A DNA stretch of 64,000 bases from Marinilabiliaceae bacterium JC017 (GCA_004296775.1 RHGE01000016.1:27828-91827), one strand, 5' to 3'. Positions 16,784 to 26,154 are shown, numbered from the stretch's first letter. Made by a program: numbers and translations. Notes: generated by a model not told the origin, from the sequence alone.

Positions 16784-19700
16784 TCAATTCAAGAAGGTCT
16801 TTAACTGCTCTAAAAGATTGGGAAAATTCCTCAACTTAATATGTACTTTATCCAAGTCAAAAGAGTCCAGGTCCACCTTTATATCTGTTACATAATTCAC
16901 CATAGGATTTACCTTATATTTTTGAGAAACATTTTGTAATTCAGTCATAAACTCTTCTATTTTATAGATTATCAAATGATCCTTCAAGCCATTCCAGGTA
17001 GGCAAAAAAGACTCCTCCATAACCTTTATAAAATCACCCAACTCTTTATTATTTACATTTGACAGTTCCTTGCCAGTTATAATATCTTTGGTCTCTTCTT
17101 TCACTTGCTCATCTGTTTTTTGATATGGCAAATAACGAGCCAATTCATCAAACAATTCACCTCGACTAACTGGTTTATATAAAAATCCATCAAACAAACC
17201 TGAATCTGTAATATGTTCCGTACTCATAACTGAAGCAGTATATGCCACAATCGGGATAGCGCTATGTTCTTGATTTTGTTTTATTCTCTTAGCCACCTCA
17301 AAACCATTCATCCCGGGCATACGTAGATCCAGCAAAATCACATCTGGTTTGGTGTAACGAAGTATTTCCAATGCCGTCTCACCATTTTCTGCTGTATAAA
17401 CAATCAATTGAGTTCCCATTAAATGACTCTCTACAGCTTCAATATTTGCAAGTACATCATCAACAACTAAAATAGAAGAAGCATCAAAATCGAGCAATTC
17501 GAATTCTCCATGAATATCTTTTTTTCTAACCTCGAAATCACTCTTAATTATATTAGGCAAAATCACAGAAAAAACAGAACCTATTTCTTCCTGACTTTTA
17601 AGGGTAATCTCGCCCCCCATCTTAAGTACTAATTTTCTGGAAATTGCAAGCCCCAAACCAGCGCCTTCATAGGAACGATCAGGCTGGCCCGAACGTTGTT
17701 GGAAGGCTTCAAAAATTAGATTTTGCTGAGACGGAGCAATACCAATACCGGTATCTTCCACATGAATAAATAAAGTTCCATTATCTACTTCTGTATATTC
17801 AAAATCTAAGTCAATATGCACATATCCTTTATGAGTAAATTTAATAGCATTCCCAACAAGATTAAAAATAACCTGTTTGATTCTTATTTCATCCAGCTTT
17901 AATGCTGCAGGAAAATTCTCAGGAATCATTAAAGCAAGATCAATGCCTTTTTTTCTGGCTTTCTCGGTAAATAACAATTCAATTTCCTCAAGAATCAACC
18001 GCAAATCAGTAGGTTGAGGCGAAATCTCTAATTTACCAGCCTCTATTTTCGATAAATCAAGAATATCATTTATAAGCGAAAGCAATAAATTACCACTAGA
18101 CAATACCGATTTGAGCATCTTCTTTTGTTTATTACCTTCAATGGTATGATATAAAGCTTCACTAAAACCCAGAATAGCATTCATTGGAGTGCGAATCTCA
18201 TGACTCATATTAGCTAGAAATTCACTTTTTGCCTTATTTGCATATTCAGCTTTCTCCTTTGCCTCTTTTAGGCGCTGTTCATAATGCCTGCGATCGGTTA
18301 CATCCCGTCCTACTCCCTGCAATTCAACAGTTATACCAAAATCATCCCGAATAGCATTACCTTCCCATGCCAGCCATCGCCACCCCTTAACTGTTTTCAA
18401 ACGATGTTCAAAACTAGCTCGATAAGGTGCTTCATTCAATTTCAGAAGTGACTCAGAAGTAAATACTAAATCTTCTTCATAGACAAGCGGATGATATTCC
18501 TGTCCTAATAACTCTTCACGGGATTTTCCGACACCCTTGGAAAAAGAATCGTTGACATAGGTAAATTTTCCATCGGGTGTAATTCGGACGACATAATCCT
18601 GTTGAGATTCAAGTAATCCCCGATATCTTTTCTCACTCTTCTTCAACGCTTCTTCAATCAGTTTACGCTCGAATGCATTGGTAATAATATTAGACACAGT
18701 CTTTAACAACTCCAGCTCAGACTTTGTCCATTTTCGATTAAAAGAGCATTCATCAAAACCAAGAAAACCGGCAAACTTATTTCGTTTTAGAAGCGGATAA
18801 ACAATAATTGACTTAATACTCTGAGGCTCTAACATACCTCTTATATCCTGAGGTAAATTATGAATGTTCTCTGAATACAAGATTCCTCTATCAATAAGAA
18901 TTTGACGCCAGGATGGAATCTGTTCATAGGAAATATTTTGCAACTCGCCTTTCTGGGAAGGAACACCTCCATTACACCACTCATAAGTATTACTGGTTGT
19001 TTCACCCCTTGGATCATCTTCAAATAAATATACCCTGCTTACACAGAAATGAGCACCAATACCTTTTAACGCATTATTTATCTTTACATCAAAATCATCC
19101 AGCTCATTAAACATGATGGCAATGTCAGATAAAATCTCCTGTTGTCGTAATCCTTTTTCCAAGGCCAGGCTTTGTTCCTTTAATTGGTTCTCTGCCTTTA
19201 ATCGAAGTGTAATATCCCGACTAATCCCTATAATCACCTCTTCCCCTTTCCAATGTCCAAAATGAGCTTTTGTTTCAACTGGTATCTCTTCTCCCGACTT
19301 AGTAAGTAACGGAATTTCACATATGCGTTCCTTTCCTGCTAAAATTCTTTGCATTATTTTTTCAGCTTCTTTCCTTCTTTTATGGGGATGCACCAAAAGA
19401 AGATTTCTTCCGAAAAGCTCTTCCAAAGCGTAACCTAATCTCTTTACAACAATTGAATTAAAATGAATAATATCCCCTTTCATATTTAGAATAAAAAGGA
19501 AATCATTGATTGTATTAAAAAGCGTACTCAGATCCTGTCGGCTTTGCTTTATTTTTTCTTTATGTTGGGACTGAATTATAACGGCTCCTATCTGAGAAGC
19601 AACATTCTCCAAGGCCTTCCTGGAAAAATCAGGGATCTGATTTAACTCATGGGAACCTAGAATAAGTGCAGCAACAATTTTCCCTTGGTACAAAACCGGA

Positions 19701-21268
19701 ATAAGCGCAACTGTTTTTACACGCTTAGGGACTCCTTTCAATGAAAGCATATTAAAAAACGTATCGGAATCAGTATAAAGAGGAATGCCTTTTTTAATTA
19801 ACCTGACAGATTCAGAATCTTTACTAATAAATGTTGTATGCATCATACAATCCTTACACATCTTTTGACTAGCGATCATTTGATAATCACCATCGGGCTG
19901 TATATTATATAGTCCACCACAACTCATCCCCGAAAACTGAATAGCTGTTTCAAGACAAATATCAAAAACCTCCTCAATACTCTCTGTTTTACTAACCTTA
20001 AACCCAAGTTCCCTCTCTATTTTAAACAACTCTTCCGAAACCTTTCTTTCAGAAATATCCATAATGGTTCCCAGCATTCTAAGTGGCTTTTTAGAAATCT
20101 CATCCCATTCTGTTACTTTCCCGGTGTTTAAAATCCATTTCCAACTACCTTCCATGGTTTTGGTACGATGCTCCGCCCGAAAAATGGATTCTTTCCCTTT
20201 TAAATGGCCCTCCATTCTTTCCAACACCAATGTTTTTTCATCTGGATGCAACAACCTATCCACTAATTGAGAATAGCTATAAATATCCTGATCCCTTAAT
20301 CCTATTATTGACTTCATACGATCATTAAAATAGATCGAATCATTCTGAATACTCCAATCCCACAACCCGGCTTCACTAGCAAACAATGCCAATTCTAACC
20401 GTTCCGAATTTTGTTTCATCTCCTGTTCAATTCGAATACGCTCAGTAATATCAACCATTACCCCCCGAATCCCGGTAACTTTATTACCCTTCAGAATCCT
20501 GTTCGTATAGATTAATACATTTAGTGTTTCTCCTTCATTTGTCAGTGCGATGTATTCCCTTGGACGCAGGAACTCTTGCTTTAATGATTTTGCCAAATTA
20601 TCCTTGGCCTTTTGCCGATGTTCCGGAATGAAAAAATCAAAAGCTACAAATCCGGACTGCATATCGGCCTCTGTATATCCTAACCTATTCAACAAATATT
20701 TATTGGCATAAATCACCATACCTTCCAAATCCACTTCACAAATCATTTCAGGTAAGAGCTCCAGCATATCTTTATACTTACTTTCGCTCTCCATCAATTC
20801 CTTTTTGCGAATACAAGCCAATGCAGCGGACGCAAATTTCTCATTAACCGTTTTAAGGGAATAAAGCACATGATCAGGCAATGCATCTTCCTCTTTCTTA
20901 AGAATCAGCAATCCAAATCCCGGCATTTCCATAATGACAAAAAAGCTTGATTGCTCCTCAATAACAATTGGTAATTGTTGTTGAAAAGTTATCATTTTCT
21001 CCTCACTGACATTTTGAGGCAATCGCTCCATAACGGGATACAGCGACTTATTTCTACTGACATTGAGTGGCAGAGCATAAACACACTTATAGCTAAAATT
21101 CCCTCTTTCATTAACCATTTCCAATACAGAACCTGCTGACAAGTTGAGTTTCCGCAAATATTTCAGCAAACTCGACCTTAACATTTCTTTTAGCTCGGCA
21201 CAGCCATTGATCGACATGGCGATTTCAAAATAGACTTGTAAAAGCTCAGGAGAATTTTTTTTATACAT
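16784..21268 (-). CDS. Large PAS/GAF hybrid sensor histidine kinase
   Basis: This 1494-aa cytosolic protein has, in order, a GAF-like N-terminus (about 1-160), PAS (165-285), PAS (290-410), GAF (420-590), PAS (600-715), GAF (735-895) and PAS (905-1020). Then come HisKA with the His in NMSHEIRTPMNAILGFS near 1055, HATPase (VGNAIKFTHKG, EDTGIGIAPS, GAGLGLAIS; 1160-1270), a receiver (VVDDVLANIEA, LLDLRMPGMNG, YKPVSRGE; 1300-1415) and a ~75-residue helical tail. The second GAF has a Cys-rich stretch, SQKMCKDCMMH, which could bind metal or sense redox. There is no signal peptide or membrane helix. It follows the FIST gene by 16 bases, so the two are probably co-transcribed. Ligands are unknown. 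Confidence 0.92.
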   Translation of the reverse strand: MYKKNSPELLQVYFEIAMSINGCAELKEMLRSSLLKYLRKLNLSAGSVLEMVNERGNFSYKCVYALPLNVSRNKSLYPVMERLPQNVSEEKMITFQQQLPIVIEEQSSFFVIMEMPGFGLLILKKEEDALPDHVLYSLKTVNEKFASAALACIRKKELMESESKYKDMLELLPEMICEVDLEGMVIYANKYLLNRLGYTEADMQSGFVAFDFFIPEHRQKAKDNLAKSLKQEFLRPREYIALTNEGETLNVLIYTNRILKGNKVTGIRGVMVDITERIRIEQEMKQNSERLELALFASEAGLWDWSIQNDSIYFNDRMKSIIGLRDQDIYSYSQLVDRLLHPDEKTLVLERMEGHLKGKESIFRAEHRTKTMEGSWKWILNTGKVTEWDEISKKPLRMLGTIMDISERKVSEELFKIERELGFKVSKTESIEEVFDICLETAIQFSGMSCGGLYNIQPDGDYQMIASQKMCKDCMMHTTFISKDSESVRLIKKGIPLYTDSDTFFNMLSLKGVPKRVKTVALIPVLYQGKIVAALILGSHELNQIPDFSRKALENVASQIGAVIIQSQHKEKIKQSRQDLSTLFNTINDFLFILNMKGDIIHFNSIVVKRLGYALEELFGRNLLLVHPHKRRKEAEKIMQRILAGKERICEIPLLTKSGEEIPVETKAHFGHWKGEEVIIGISRDITLRLKAENQLKEQSLALEKGLRQQEILSDIAIMFNELDDFDVKINNALKGIGAHFCVSRVYLFEDDPRGETTSNTYEWCNGGVPSQKGELQNISYEQIPSWRQILIDRGILYSENIHNLPQDIRGMLEPQSIKSIIVYPLLKRNKFAGFLGFDECSFNRKWTKSELELLKTVSNIITNAFERKLIEEALKKSEKRYRGLLESQQDYVVRITPDGKFTYVNDSFSKGVGKSREELLGQEYHPLVYEEDLVFTSESLLKLNEAPYRASFEHRLKTVKGWRWLAWEGNAIRDDFGITVELQGVGRDVTDRRHYEQRLKEAKEKAEYANKAKSEFLANMSHEIRTPMNAILGFSEALYHTIEGNKQKKMLKSVLSSGNLLLSLINDILDLSKIEAGKLEISPQPTDLRLILEEIELLFTEKARKKGIDLALMIPENFPAALKLDEIRIKQVIFNLVGNAIKFTHKGYVHIDLDFEYTEVDNGTLFIHVEDTGIGIAPSQQNLIFEAFQQRSGQPDRSYEGAGLGLAISRKLVLKMGGEITLKSQEEIGSVFSVILPNIIKSDFEVRKKDIHGEFELLDFDASSILVVDDVLANIEAVESHLMGTQLIVYTAENGETALEILRYTKPDVILLDLRMPGMNGFEVAKRIKQNQEHSAIPIVAYTASVMSTEHITDSGLFDGFLYKPVSRGELFDELARYLPYQKTDEQVKEETKDIITGKELSNVNNKELGDFIKVMEESFLPTWNGLKDHLIIYKIEEFMTELQNVSQKYKVNPMVNYVTDIKVDLDSFDLDKVHIKLRNFPNLLEQLKTFLN

Positions 21269-21284
21269 AGCTATTATTTTATCA

Positions 21285-22403
21285 TTAAAAACAAGCCACT
21301 ACTGCCGTTTTATTATAGAATTCAAGATAAGCTTTACCATTATTCGCTATTTCTCCAATGGTTAACGCACCTGCAAAAACTCTATTTCCATTATACACCG
21401 CATCAATTTCCTTTTGAAAATCATCGCCCAGAAAAAGTGCCCGGGATATACAATCAATAAAAAAAGAGAACTGACACATGGCCTTTTGTCCCTCAGCTTC
21501 CTCAATAGCCATTTCCTTGGCTTGTTTGGCAGACTTCAACAATGTTGAGTGATCTCCAACCAATATGTAAACAAATTCATCTTGCTTTATTTCTCCTACA
21601 CACACTATGCTATTATCATCAGCAACCCGAAAAGGATCACGCACTATTTTTTCTGCGCCAATCTTGGAGATTCCCAGTGGATAGGCCTTAGCATGCTTTA
21701 AAAAATTATGCTGGGTAATAATGGCTCCTGAATGTTCCTTTATAACTTCTTGGTAGGTAATAAAAGCCGGCTTATGGTCTATTGTTATAACCCGGTTTCC
21801 GTCTGCATTAGTCACTTTAAAAGGTCCGGAAAGCGTTTCCCAACCATGCTTAACTCCAACTCCACAATTCATTCGACAACCGGCAATAACGGCAGCATCT
21901 TTCAATACTCCTTTATTGGTAATAATACATGGTGTTTGCTTCATAGATAAAGAACCAGCACCTCCTCCTACATATTTATAATCCAATCCGAAAACAACAA
22001 AAAGGGATTCTACAAAATCATTGATTCTGGATGCAAAACCATCAATAAAAACGAAGAATGTGCTTAATTCATCTGTCTTTTCAAGAAACGGCAAAAAAGC
22101 ATTCTCAAAATCAGTAGACGTTTCACTAACATTTTCAACCACCATCAATTCAGGCACCTCATCCAACTCAATAACAATAATCCCCTTATCACTTCGCCTG
22201 TTTTCATAAATGATTCCCGGAAAAATTCCACCAAACAACGGGATGTCTATTTTCCTAATAACAGCACCTAATTCCTGAGGGGAAAATTGGTTGTTTTCAC
22301 CCACTATTAATAAAAGACCTTTAATTTTGGAATCCTGCTCGATTGATTCAAGGCATCTTTCTAATTCTCCAATATCATTTGTGGGAAGGAATGTTATTTC
22401 CAT
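21285..22403 (-). CDS. FIST domain sensor protein
   Basis: This 372-aa protein matches the FIST_N plus FIST_C pair. The N-terminal part has KGLLLIVGENNQFSPQELG, IPLFGGIFPGIIYENRRSDKG and YKYVGGGAGSLSMKQTP. The C-terminal part has AYPLGISKIGAEKIVRDPFR and ends GALTIGEIANNGKAYLEFYNKT, the family closing motif. FIST proteins are thought to bind small ligands, perhaps amino acids, and usually partner signalling kinases. It is the first gene of a run with the large hybrid kinase, 16 bases upstream, which fits delivery of a signal to that kinase. No membrane helix is present. Confidence 0.88.
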   Translation of the reverse strand: MEITFLPTNDIGELERCLESIEQDSKIKGLLLIVGENNQFSPQELGAVIRKIDIPLFGGIFPGIIYENRRSDKGIIVIELDEVPELMVVENVSETSTDFENAFLPFLEKTDELSTFFVFIDGFASRINDFVESLFVVFGLDYKYVGGGAGSLSMKQTPCIITNKGVLKDAAVIAGCRMNCGVGVKHGWETLSGPFKVTNADGNRVITIDHKPAFITYQEVIKEHSGAIITQHNFLKHAKAYPLGISKIGAEKIVRDPFRVADDNSIVCVGEIKQDEFVYILVGDHSTLLKSAKQAKEMAIEEAEGQKAMCQFSFFIDCISRALFLGDDFQKEIDAVYNGNRVFAGALTIGEIANNGKAYLEFYNKTAVVACF

Positions 22404-22573
22404 AGCAGTAACGTTTTCAAAAAGTATTCATAAGCGATTCAAGTTACAAACCCCACAAATGGATATCAATAATATGTTATAAAAAATTGAAGTATTCCTG
22501 CCATGATCACAATGGCGATTGAATTCATTGAAGATTATTCTTAATTTTCTATTCCACAAAAATCCTAGAATAA
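22404..22573. other. Divergent promoter region between FIST gene and ECF sigma gene
   Basis: These 170 AT-rich bases must contain start sites for two outward transcripts. Nothing could be matched with confidence to a Bacteroidota -7 box or to an ECF-type GGAAC/CGTC pair. Confidence 0.35.
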
Positions 22574-23146
22574 ATGAATTCTCAACCTGTTGTATTAGAT
22601 CCGGATTCATGGGTTCGGAAATATGGTGACATTCTCTATACCTATGCGATTTCAAGAGTAAATGATCCGAATCGGGCTGAAGACCTTGTTCAGGAAACTT
22701 TTTTAGCCGGTTTAAAGAACATGGCAGGCTTTAAAGGGCATAGCTCAGAACAGACCTGGTTAATTGCCATTTTAAAACGAAAGGTAGTTGATTTCTATCG
22801 CCAAAAAGCTCGAAATAGAGAGGTAAAATTGGAAACTAATCCTCAAAGATTCAAAAAAGACAAACCAATGAAAGGGCATTGGCTGGATACCTTTACACCC
22901 AAACGTTGGGATAACGAAGCACAAATTAAACTGGAATCCGACGAATTTATGCACATCCTCAAACGATGCATTGAAAAATTACCAATAAAGTGGGCCTCTT
23001 GTTTCATGCTACGAATAATGGAAGAGATGAAAACCGAGGAAATCTGTAAGGAACTAAATATAACATCGTCTAATTTATGGGTGATACTCCATAGAGCCCG
23101 TCTGCAATTAAGAGACTGCTTAGAAAGCAATTGGATTAAAGAATAA
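22574..23146 (+). CDS. ECF-type RNA polymerase sigma factor
   Basis: This 190-aa protein has sigma region 2 (YTYAISRVNDPNRAEDLVQE and FKGHSSEQTWLIAILKRKVVDFYR) and region 4 (LPIKWASCFMLRIMEEMKTEEICKELNITSSNLWVILHRARLQL). It has no region 3 and no C-terminal extension. Such factors redirect RNA polymerase to a small regulon. A small zinc-type anti-sigma gene follows after 13 bases, and then an EGKCG-peptide/MNIO operon in the same direction. The simplest reading is that this pair senses a metal, by analogy copper, and controls the operon. The analogy is with proteobacterial bufferin operons under ECF control; direct control here is inferred. Confidence 0.9.
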   Translation: MNSQPVVLDPDSWVRKYGDILYTYAISRVNDPNRAEDLVQETFLAGLKNMAGFKGHSSEQTWLIAILKRKVVDFYRQKARNREVKLETNPQRFKKDKPMKGHWLDTFTPKRWDNEAQIKLESDEFMHILKRCIEKLPIKWASCFMLRIMEEMKTEEICKELNITSSNLWVILHRARLQLRDCLESNWIKE

Positions 23147-23159
23147 ATCACACAAAAGC

Positions 23160-23438
23160 ATGGATACTAAAGGTAAAATAATGATCACCTGCGAAGAAGC
23201 TACCTATTTAATCTCCAAAAAACAGCAAGATAAACTCTCTCATGCTGAACGTCTAAAGCTATTTATGCATCTTATCATGTGTCGTTATTGTTATCGTTTT
23301 GCAAGCCAGGTAACCCTTATAACAAAAGCAATAAAAAGATTGAAGCGCAGAATAGAAAATAAACAAATCAAGATAAAACTAACCGAAGAGCAACAATTGC
23401 GTCTTAACTCCGCAATAAAAAAACACCGCTGCGATTAA
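23160..23438 (+). CDS. Small putative zinc-binding anti-sigma factor
   Basis: This 92-aa basic protein has MITCEEATYLISKKQQ followed by a helix and HLIMCRYC, i.e. His37-x3-Cys41-x2-Cys44, the HCC metal site of ZAS anti-sigma domains; Cys11 may be the fourth ligand. It has no membrane helix, unlike most such regulators, so it would be a cytosolic metal- or redox-sensing partner. It follows the ECF sigma gene by 13 bases in the same direction, the classic sigma/anti-sigma order. The basic, Lys-rich C-terminus (KRLKRRIENKQIKIKLTEEQ) is unassigned. Confidence 0.75.
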   Translation: MDTKGKIMITCEEATYLISKKQQDKLSHAERLKLFMHLIMCRYCYRFASQVTLITKAIKRLKRRIENKQIKIKLTEEQQLRLNSAIKKHRCD

Positions 23439-23531
23439 TTTTTCTCAATATGCTGTAAGGAATTGTTCTCCCCATCGTCTAAATAATCAAAATTGGACTT
23501 AAACATCTTTTAATCTTTAAGAGATTTCAGC

Positions 23532-23984
23532 ATGAAAACAAAAAAGGAAAATCAAAACAGCCTGCTAAAAGGACTTGTACTAGGTGGACTTATGGCAGGA
23601 GCACTTCCCGTTGCAGCTAACGCAAACACATTATTCAACTATGACAATTTAGGATCAGGTGCGGAAGTACGGTCCAACTTATTAGATCTTTATGGCTCTC
23701 CTCTTGAATCCATGAACCCAAGCAGTTCCGATTTTATAGTGGGAGAAGGAAAGTGTGGCGAAGGTAAATGTGGTGAGGGCAAATGTGGCTCCAAAGAAGA
23801 AGCAAAAAAGGAGACCACCAAGGAAGCTAAAAAGTCAGAAACAAAATCCGCTACTGAAGCTAAGTGCGGAGAAGGAAAGTGTGGCGAAGGAAAATGTGGT
23901 TCCGAAGAGACCAAAACGGAGAAAAAAACAACAGAGGAAAAAACTTCCGAACAAAAATGTGGCGAAGGAAAATGTGGCTCTTAA
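23532..23984 (+). CDS. hvfA: HvfA-like EGKCG-repeat peptide (putative RiPP metallophore precursor)
   Basis: This 150-aa protein has a signal peptide (MKTKKENQNSLLKGLVLGGL, then AGALPVAANANT with a likely AxA cut) and a ~40-residue spacer. The low-complexity tail holds six EGKCG motifs plus EAKCG and EQKCG, in three blocks split by Lys/Glu/Thr-rich linkers. All eight Cys lie in these motifs. EGKCG is the motif that MNIO enzymes convert to oxazolone/thioamide groups in HvfA, giving copper-binding peptides. An MNIO gene and its partner gene follow directly. The product should be exported and bind or buffer copper or a similar metal. That the motifs are modified here is inference from the gene set. 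Confidence 0.88.
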   Translation: MKTKKENQNSLLKGLVLGGLMAGALPVAANANTLFNYDNLGSGAEVRSNLLDLYGSPLESMNPSSSDFIVGEGKCGEGKCGEGKCGSKEEAKKETTKEAKKSETKSATEAKCGEGKCGEGKCGSEETKTEKKTTEEKTSEQKCGEGKCGS

Positions 23985-24091
23985 TGACCGCAGAGGTAGG
24001 AGCAGGTGTTCCGTCCCAATATCAAAGGTTCTCCTGCTACCTACTTTCTGATTAATTCTGCTCTTTAGCACAGGAAATAAAAATCTAATTA

Positions 24092-24928
24092 ATGAAAACA
24101 TCAATCGGCATAGGCTTTCGAAGAGATTTCGCGAATGAGTTTCTAACGAATCAGAAGTTTACTCCTGATTTCATAGAGTTTGCCCCTGAAAATTGGATGA
24201 ACATGGGAGGATACTGGAAAAATATCCTCGATCAGGTAGCAGAGCGATTTCCCGTTACCTGTCATGGCTTATCACTTTCCATTGGTAGTCCGGATGAGTT
24301 GGACTGGTCGTTTCTAAAAGAACTGAAACAGTTCCTGAAACACTACCAGGTAGAGATCTATTCAGAACACCTCTCATATACCAAGGCGGCCAACGCACAC
24401 TTATACGATCTTTTACCTGTACCATTCAGATTAGACGCCATTAACCACATCGTGAACCGGATCAGGCAGGTGCAGGATTATCTTGAACGACCACTGGTCC
24501 TTGAAAATGTATCCTATTACACACCGGTTGCAGCAGAAATGGATGAAATTACTTTCATTGATGAAATCGTCAACCAATCCGACTGCCATCTCTTGCTGGA
24601 TGTAAACAATGTCTATGTAAATGCTTTCAACCATGGTTACGACGCCAGAGAATTTATCCGGCAAATGCCGTTGAATAAAGTGGCCTACATTCACATGGCC
24701 GGTCACGAAAAGGTGGCGCCTGACTTAATCATTGACACCCACGGACAAGCCATTATTGATCCCGTCTACGAGCTATTTGACTATACCCTGTCTCTGATGC
24801 AACCAGTACCTGTATTACTGGAGCGTGACTTCAACATTCCCGAAACGGATGCTCTTATCATGGAAATGAAACAATTAAAAACCATTGCTACTAAACACTG
24901 GGAGGTTCATCATGCTACTAAACACTGA
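24092..24928 (+). CDS. hvfB: MNIO-family multinuclear iron oxidase (DUF692, HvfB/BufB)
   Basis: This 278-aa protein is a DUF692/MNIO TIM-barrel enzyme. Family landmarks are SIGIGFRRDFANEF, DFIEFAPENWM, TCHGLSLSIGS, EIYSEHLSYT, VLENVSYYTP, LLLDVNNVYVNAFNHG, YIHMAGH, DTHGQAIID and LLERDFNIP. These supply the His, Asp and Glu ligands of the di- or tri-iron centre. With its partner it would oxidise Cys residues of the EGKCG peptide encoded upstream. Its 3' end overlaps the partner gene by 17 bases, where a 15-bp sequence (tgctactaaacactg) is repeated at 24886-24900 and 24913-24927. This suggests that a small tandem duplication formed the present end of the gene. Confidence 0.9.
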   Translation: MKTSIGIGFRRDFANEFLTNQKFTPDFIEFAPENWMNMGGYWKNILDQVAERFPVTCHGLSLSIGSPDELDWSFLKELKQFLKHYQVEIYSEHLSYTKAANAHLYDLLPVPFRLDAINHIVNRIRQVQDYLERPLVLENVSYYTPVAAEMDEITFIDEIVNQSDCHLLLDVNNVYVNAFNHGYDAREFIRQMPLNKVAYIHMAGHEKVAPDLIIDTHGQAIIDPVYELFDYTLSLMQPVPVLLERDFNIPETDALIMEMKQLKTIATKHWEVHHATKH

Positions 24929-25664
24929 AACCAAAACGATACAGGAGAAGCTGGCCGGCTATTGCAGAACAGGTGAACCAGTAGAGATACCCGGAGTAAA
25001 ACATGACAGACTTCACAACTACCGCCGATTGGTTTTTAATGTCATTAATAGCACCATACAACAGGCTTACCCTATTACGAGAGAATGGTTACCAGACGAG
25101 GAATGGCAATACCTGGTAAACGAATTTTTCAAAAAGCATGATGCCCAAACGCCCCAGGTATGGAAATTACCGTTTGAATTTTATCAGTTCATCAGCAACA
25201 ACCATTACGCTGATGAATTAAACAAACCGGCACTTAACGATCTGCTCTGGTTTGAATGGCTGGAAATAGAAGTTCACACCATGCCGGATCAAATCATCCC
25301 CGACTACCGCTCCAAAGGTAATCTGTCTTCAGATAAACTGGTGATCAATCCACACCTGGTACTCACCAAACTAACTTATCCAATACATAAAATGGGCGGT
25401 AACGAAGCCGCTCTCCATGAAGGCCTCTATTTCATTTTAATCTACCGCCAAAAGGATACAGGAAATGTACGCTTCATGGAGATATCTGCCTTGCATGTAT
25501 TCGTTATTGAAGAGTTACTTAAATCACCCTGGTCAATCGAGCAGCTGTTGCCTGATATATCATCCCTGTTTGGTTTGGATGATTACCAAACACTATCTCA
25601 ACATCTGTTTCATTTCTGTTCAGATATTTTGGATAAACAGATCCTGTTGGGATACACCAATTAG
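24912..25664 (+). CDS. hvfC: HvfC/BufC-family partner of the MNIO enzyme
   Basis: This 250-aa protein matches the DUF2063 HvfC/BufC family. The N-terminal helical domain has QEKLAGYCRTGEP and HNYRRLVFNVINSTIQQAYPITREWLPDEEW, the RRE-like peptide-recognition part that delivers the precursor to MNIO. The rest, with LPFEFYQFI, LNDLLWFEWLEIEV and a predicted C-terminal helical domain, is as in the family. The ATG at 24912 is preferred over the in-frame TTG at 24885 because gggagg lies seven bases before it, a good ribosome binding site in a genome where such sites are rare. It overlaps hvfB by 17 bases, indicating translational coupling. Confidence 0.85.
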   Translation: MLLNTETKTIQEKLAGYCRTGEPVEIPGVKHDRLHNYRRLVFNVINSTIQQAYPITREWLPDEEWQYLVNEFFKKHDAQTPQVWKLPFEFYQFISNNHYADELNKPALNDLLWFEWLEIEVHTMPDQIIPDYRSKGNLSSDKLVINPHLVLTKLTYPIHKMGGNEAALHEGLYFILIYRQKDTGNVRFMEISALHVFVIEELLKSPWSIEQLLPDISSLFGLDDYQTLSQHLFHFCSDILDKQILLGYTN

Positions 25665-25722
25665 AAGATTAAAAATCACCATAACTCCGAAACAGATTAA
25701 TCCCCAGTAAAAAATAAATATC

Positions 25723-26154
25723 ATGAAACTGCTATTAATGAAACTAAACCAGGCAAGTAACCGGCTAAACGATCTGTCGCTCTTATTGATCCGATTAGTT
25801 CTGGCCTATGGTTTCTTAAACCCGGCCCTTATGAAATGGAAAGATATTCCTGCTATTACCGATTGGTTTGCTTCCATGAACTATCCACTACCGGCACTGA
25901 GTACTTACCTGGCAGCCACAACGGAAATACTGGCTGTTATTCTGCTGCCCCTCGGTTTCTTAACAAGAATTATAGCCTTGCCACTGATGTTTACCATGAT
26001 TGTAGCCATCACTACCGTCCACTTGGGCAATGGGTTTGAAGCCAGTGCAAATGGTTTTGAAATTCCACTATATTACTTACTCATGCTCTTTCTATTGTTT
26101 TCAAGGGGAGCGGGTAAATACAGTGTTGATGCGTTATTGTATGAAAAGCAGTGA
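25723..26154 (+). CDS. DoxX-family membrane protein of the metallophore operon
   Basis: This 143-aa inner-membrane protein has four predicted helices: LLLIRLVLAYGFLNPALMKW, the ATTEILAVILLPLGFLTRI region, LPLMFTMIVAITTVHLG and IPLYYLLMLFLLFSRG. This fits the DoxX family. DoxX-like proteins commonly accompany MNIO/HvfC genes, and some are thought to bind copper or help mature the peptide. It lies 58 bases after hvfC and is the last gene of the operon. Its exact role is unknown; the context supports metal handling or redox support at the membrane. Confidence 0.85.
   Translation: MKLLLMKLNQASNRLNDLSLLLIRLVLAYGFLNPALMKWKDIPAITDWFASMNYPLPALSTYLAATTEILAVILLPLGFLTRIIALPLMFTMIVAITTVHLGNGFEASANGFEIPLYYLLMLFLLFSRGAGKYSVDALLYEKQ

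Noticed and set aside
23439..23531. ECF-type promoter ahead of the EGKCG peptide gene
   Set aside because: ggaatt and cgtctaa are both present, but only about 12 bases apart instead of the usual 16-17, and no matching pair precedes the sigma gene, so I did not list it as a feature.
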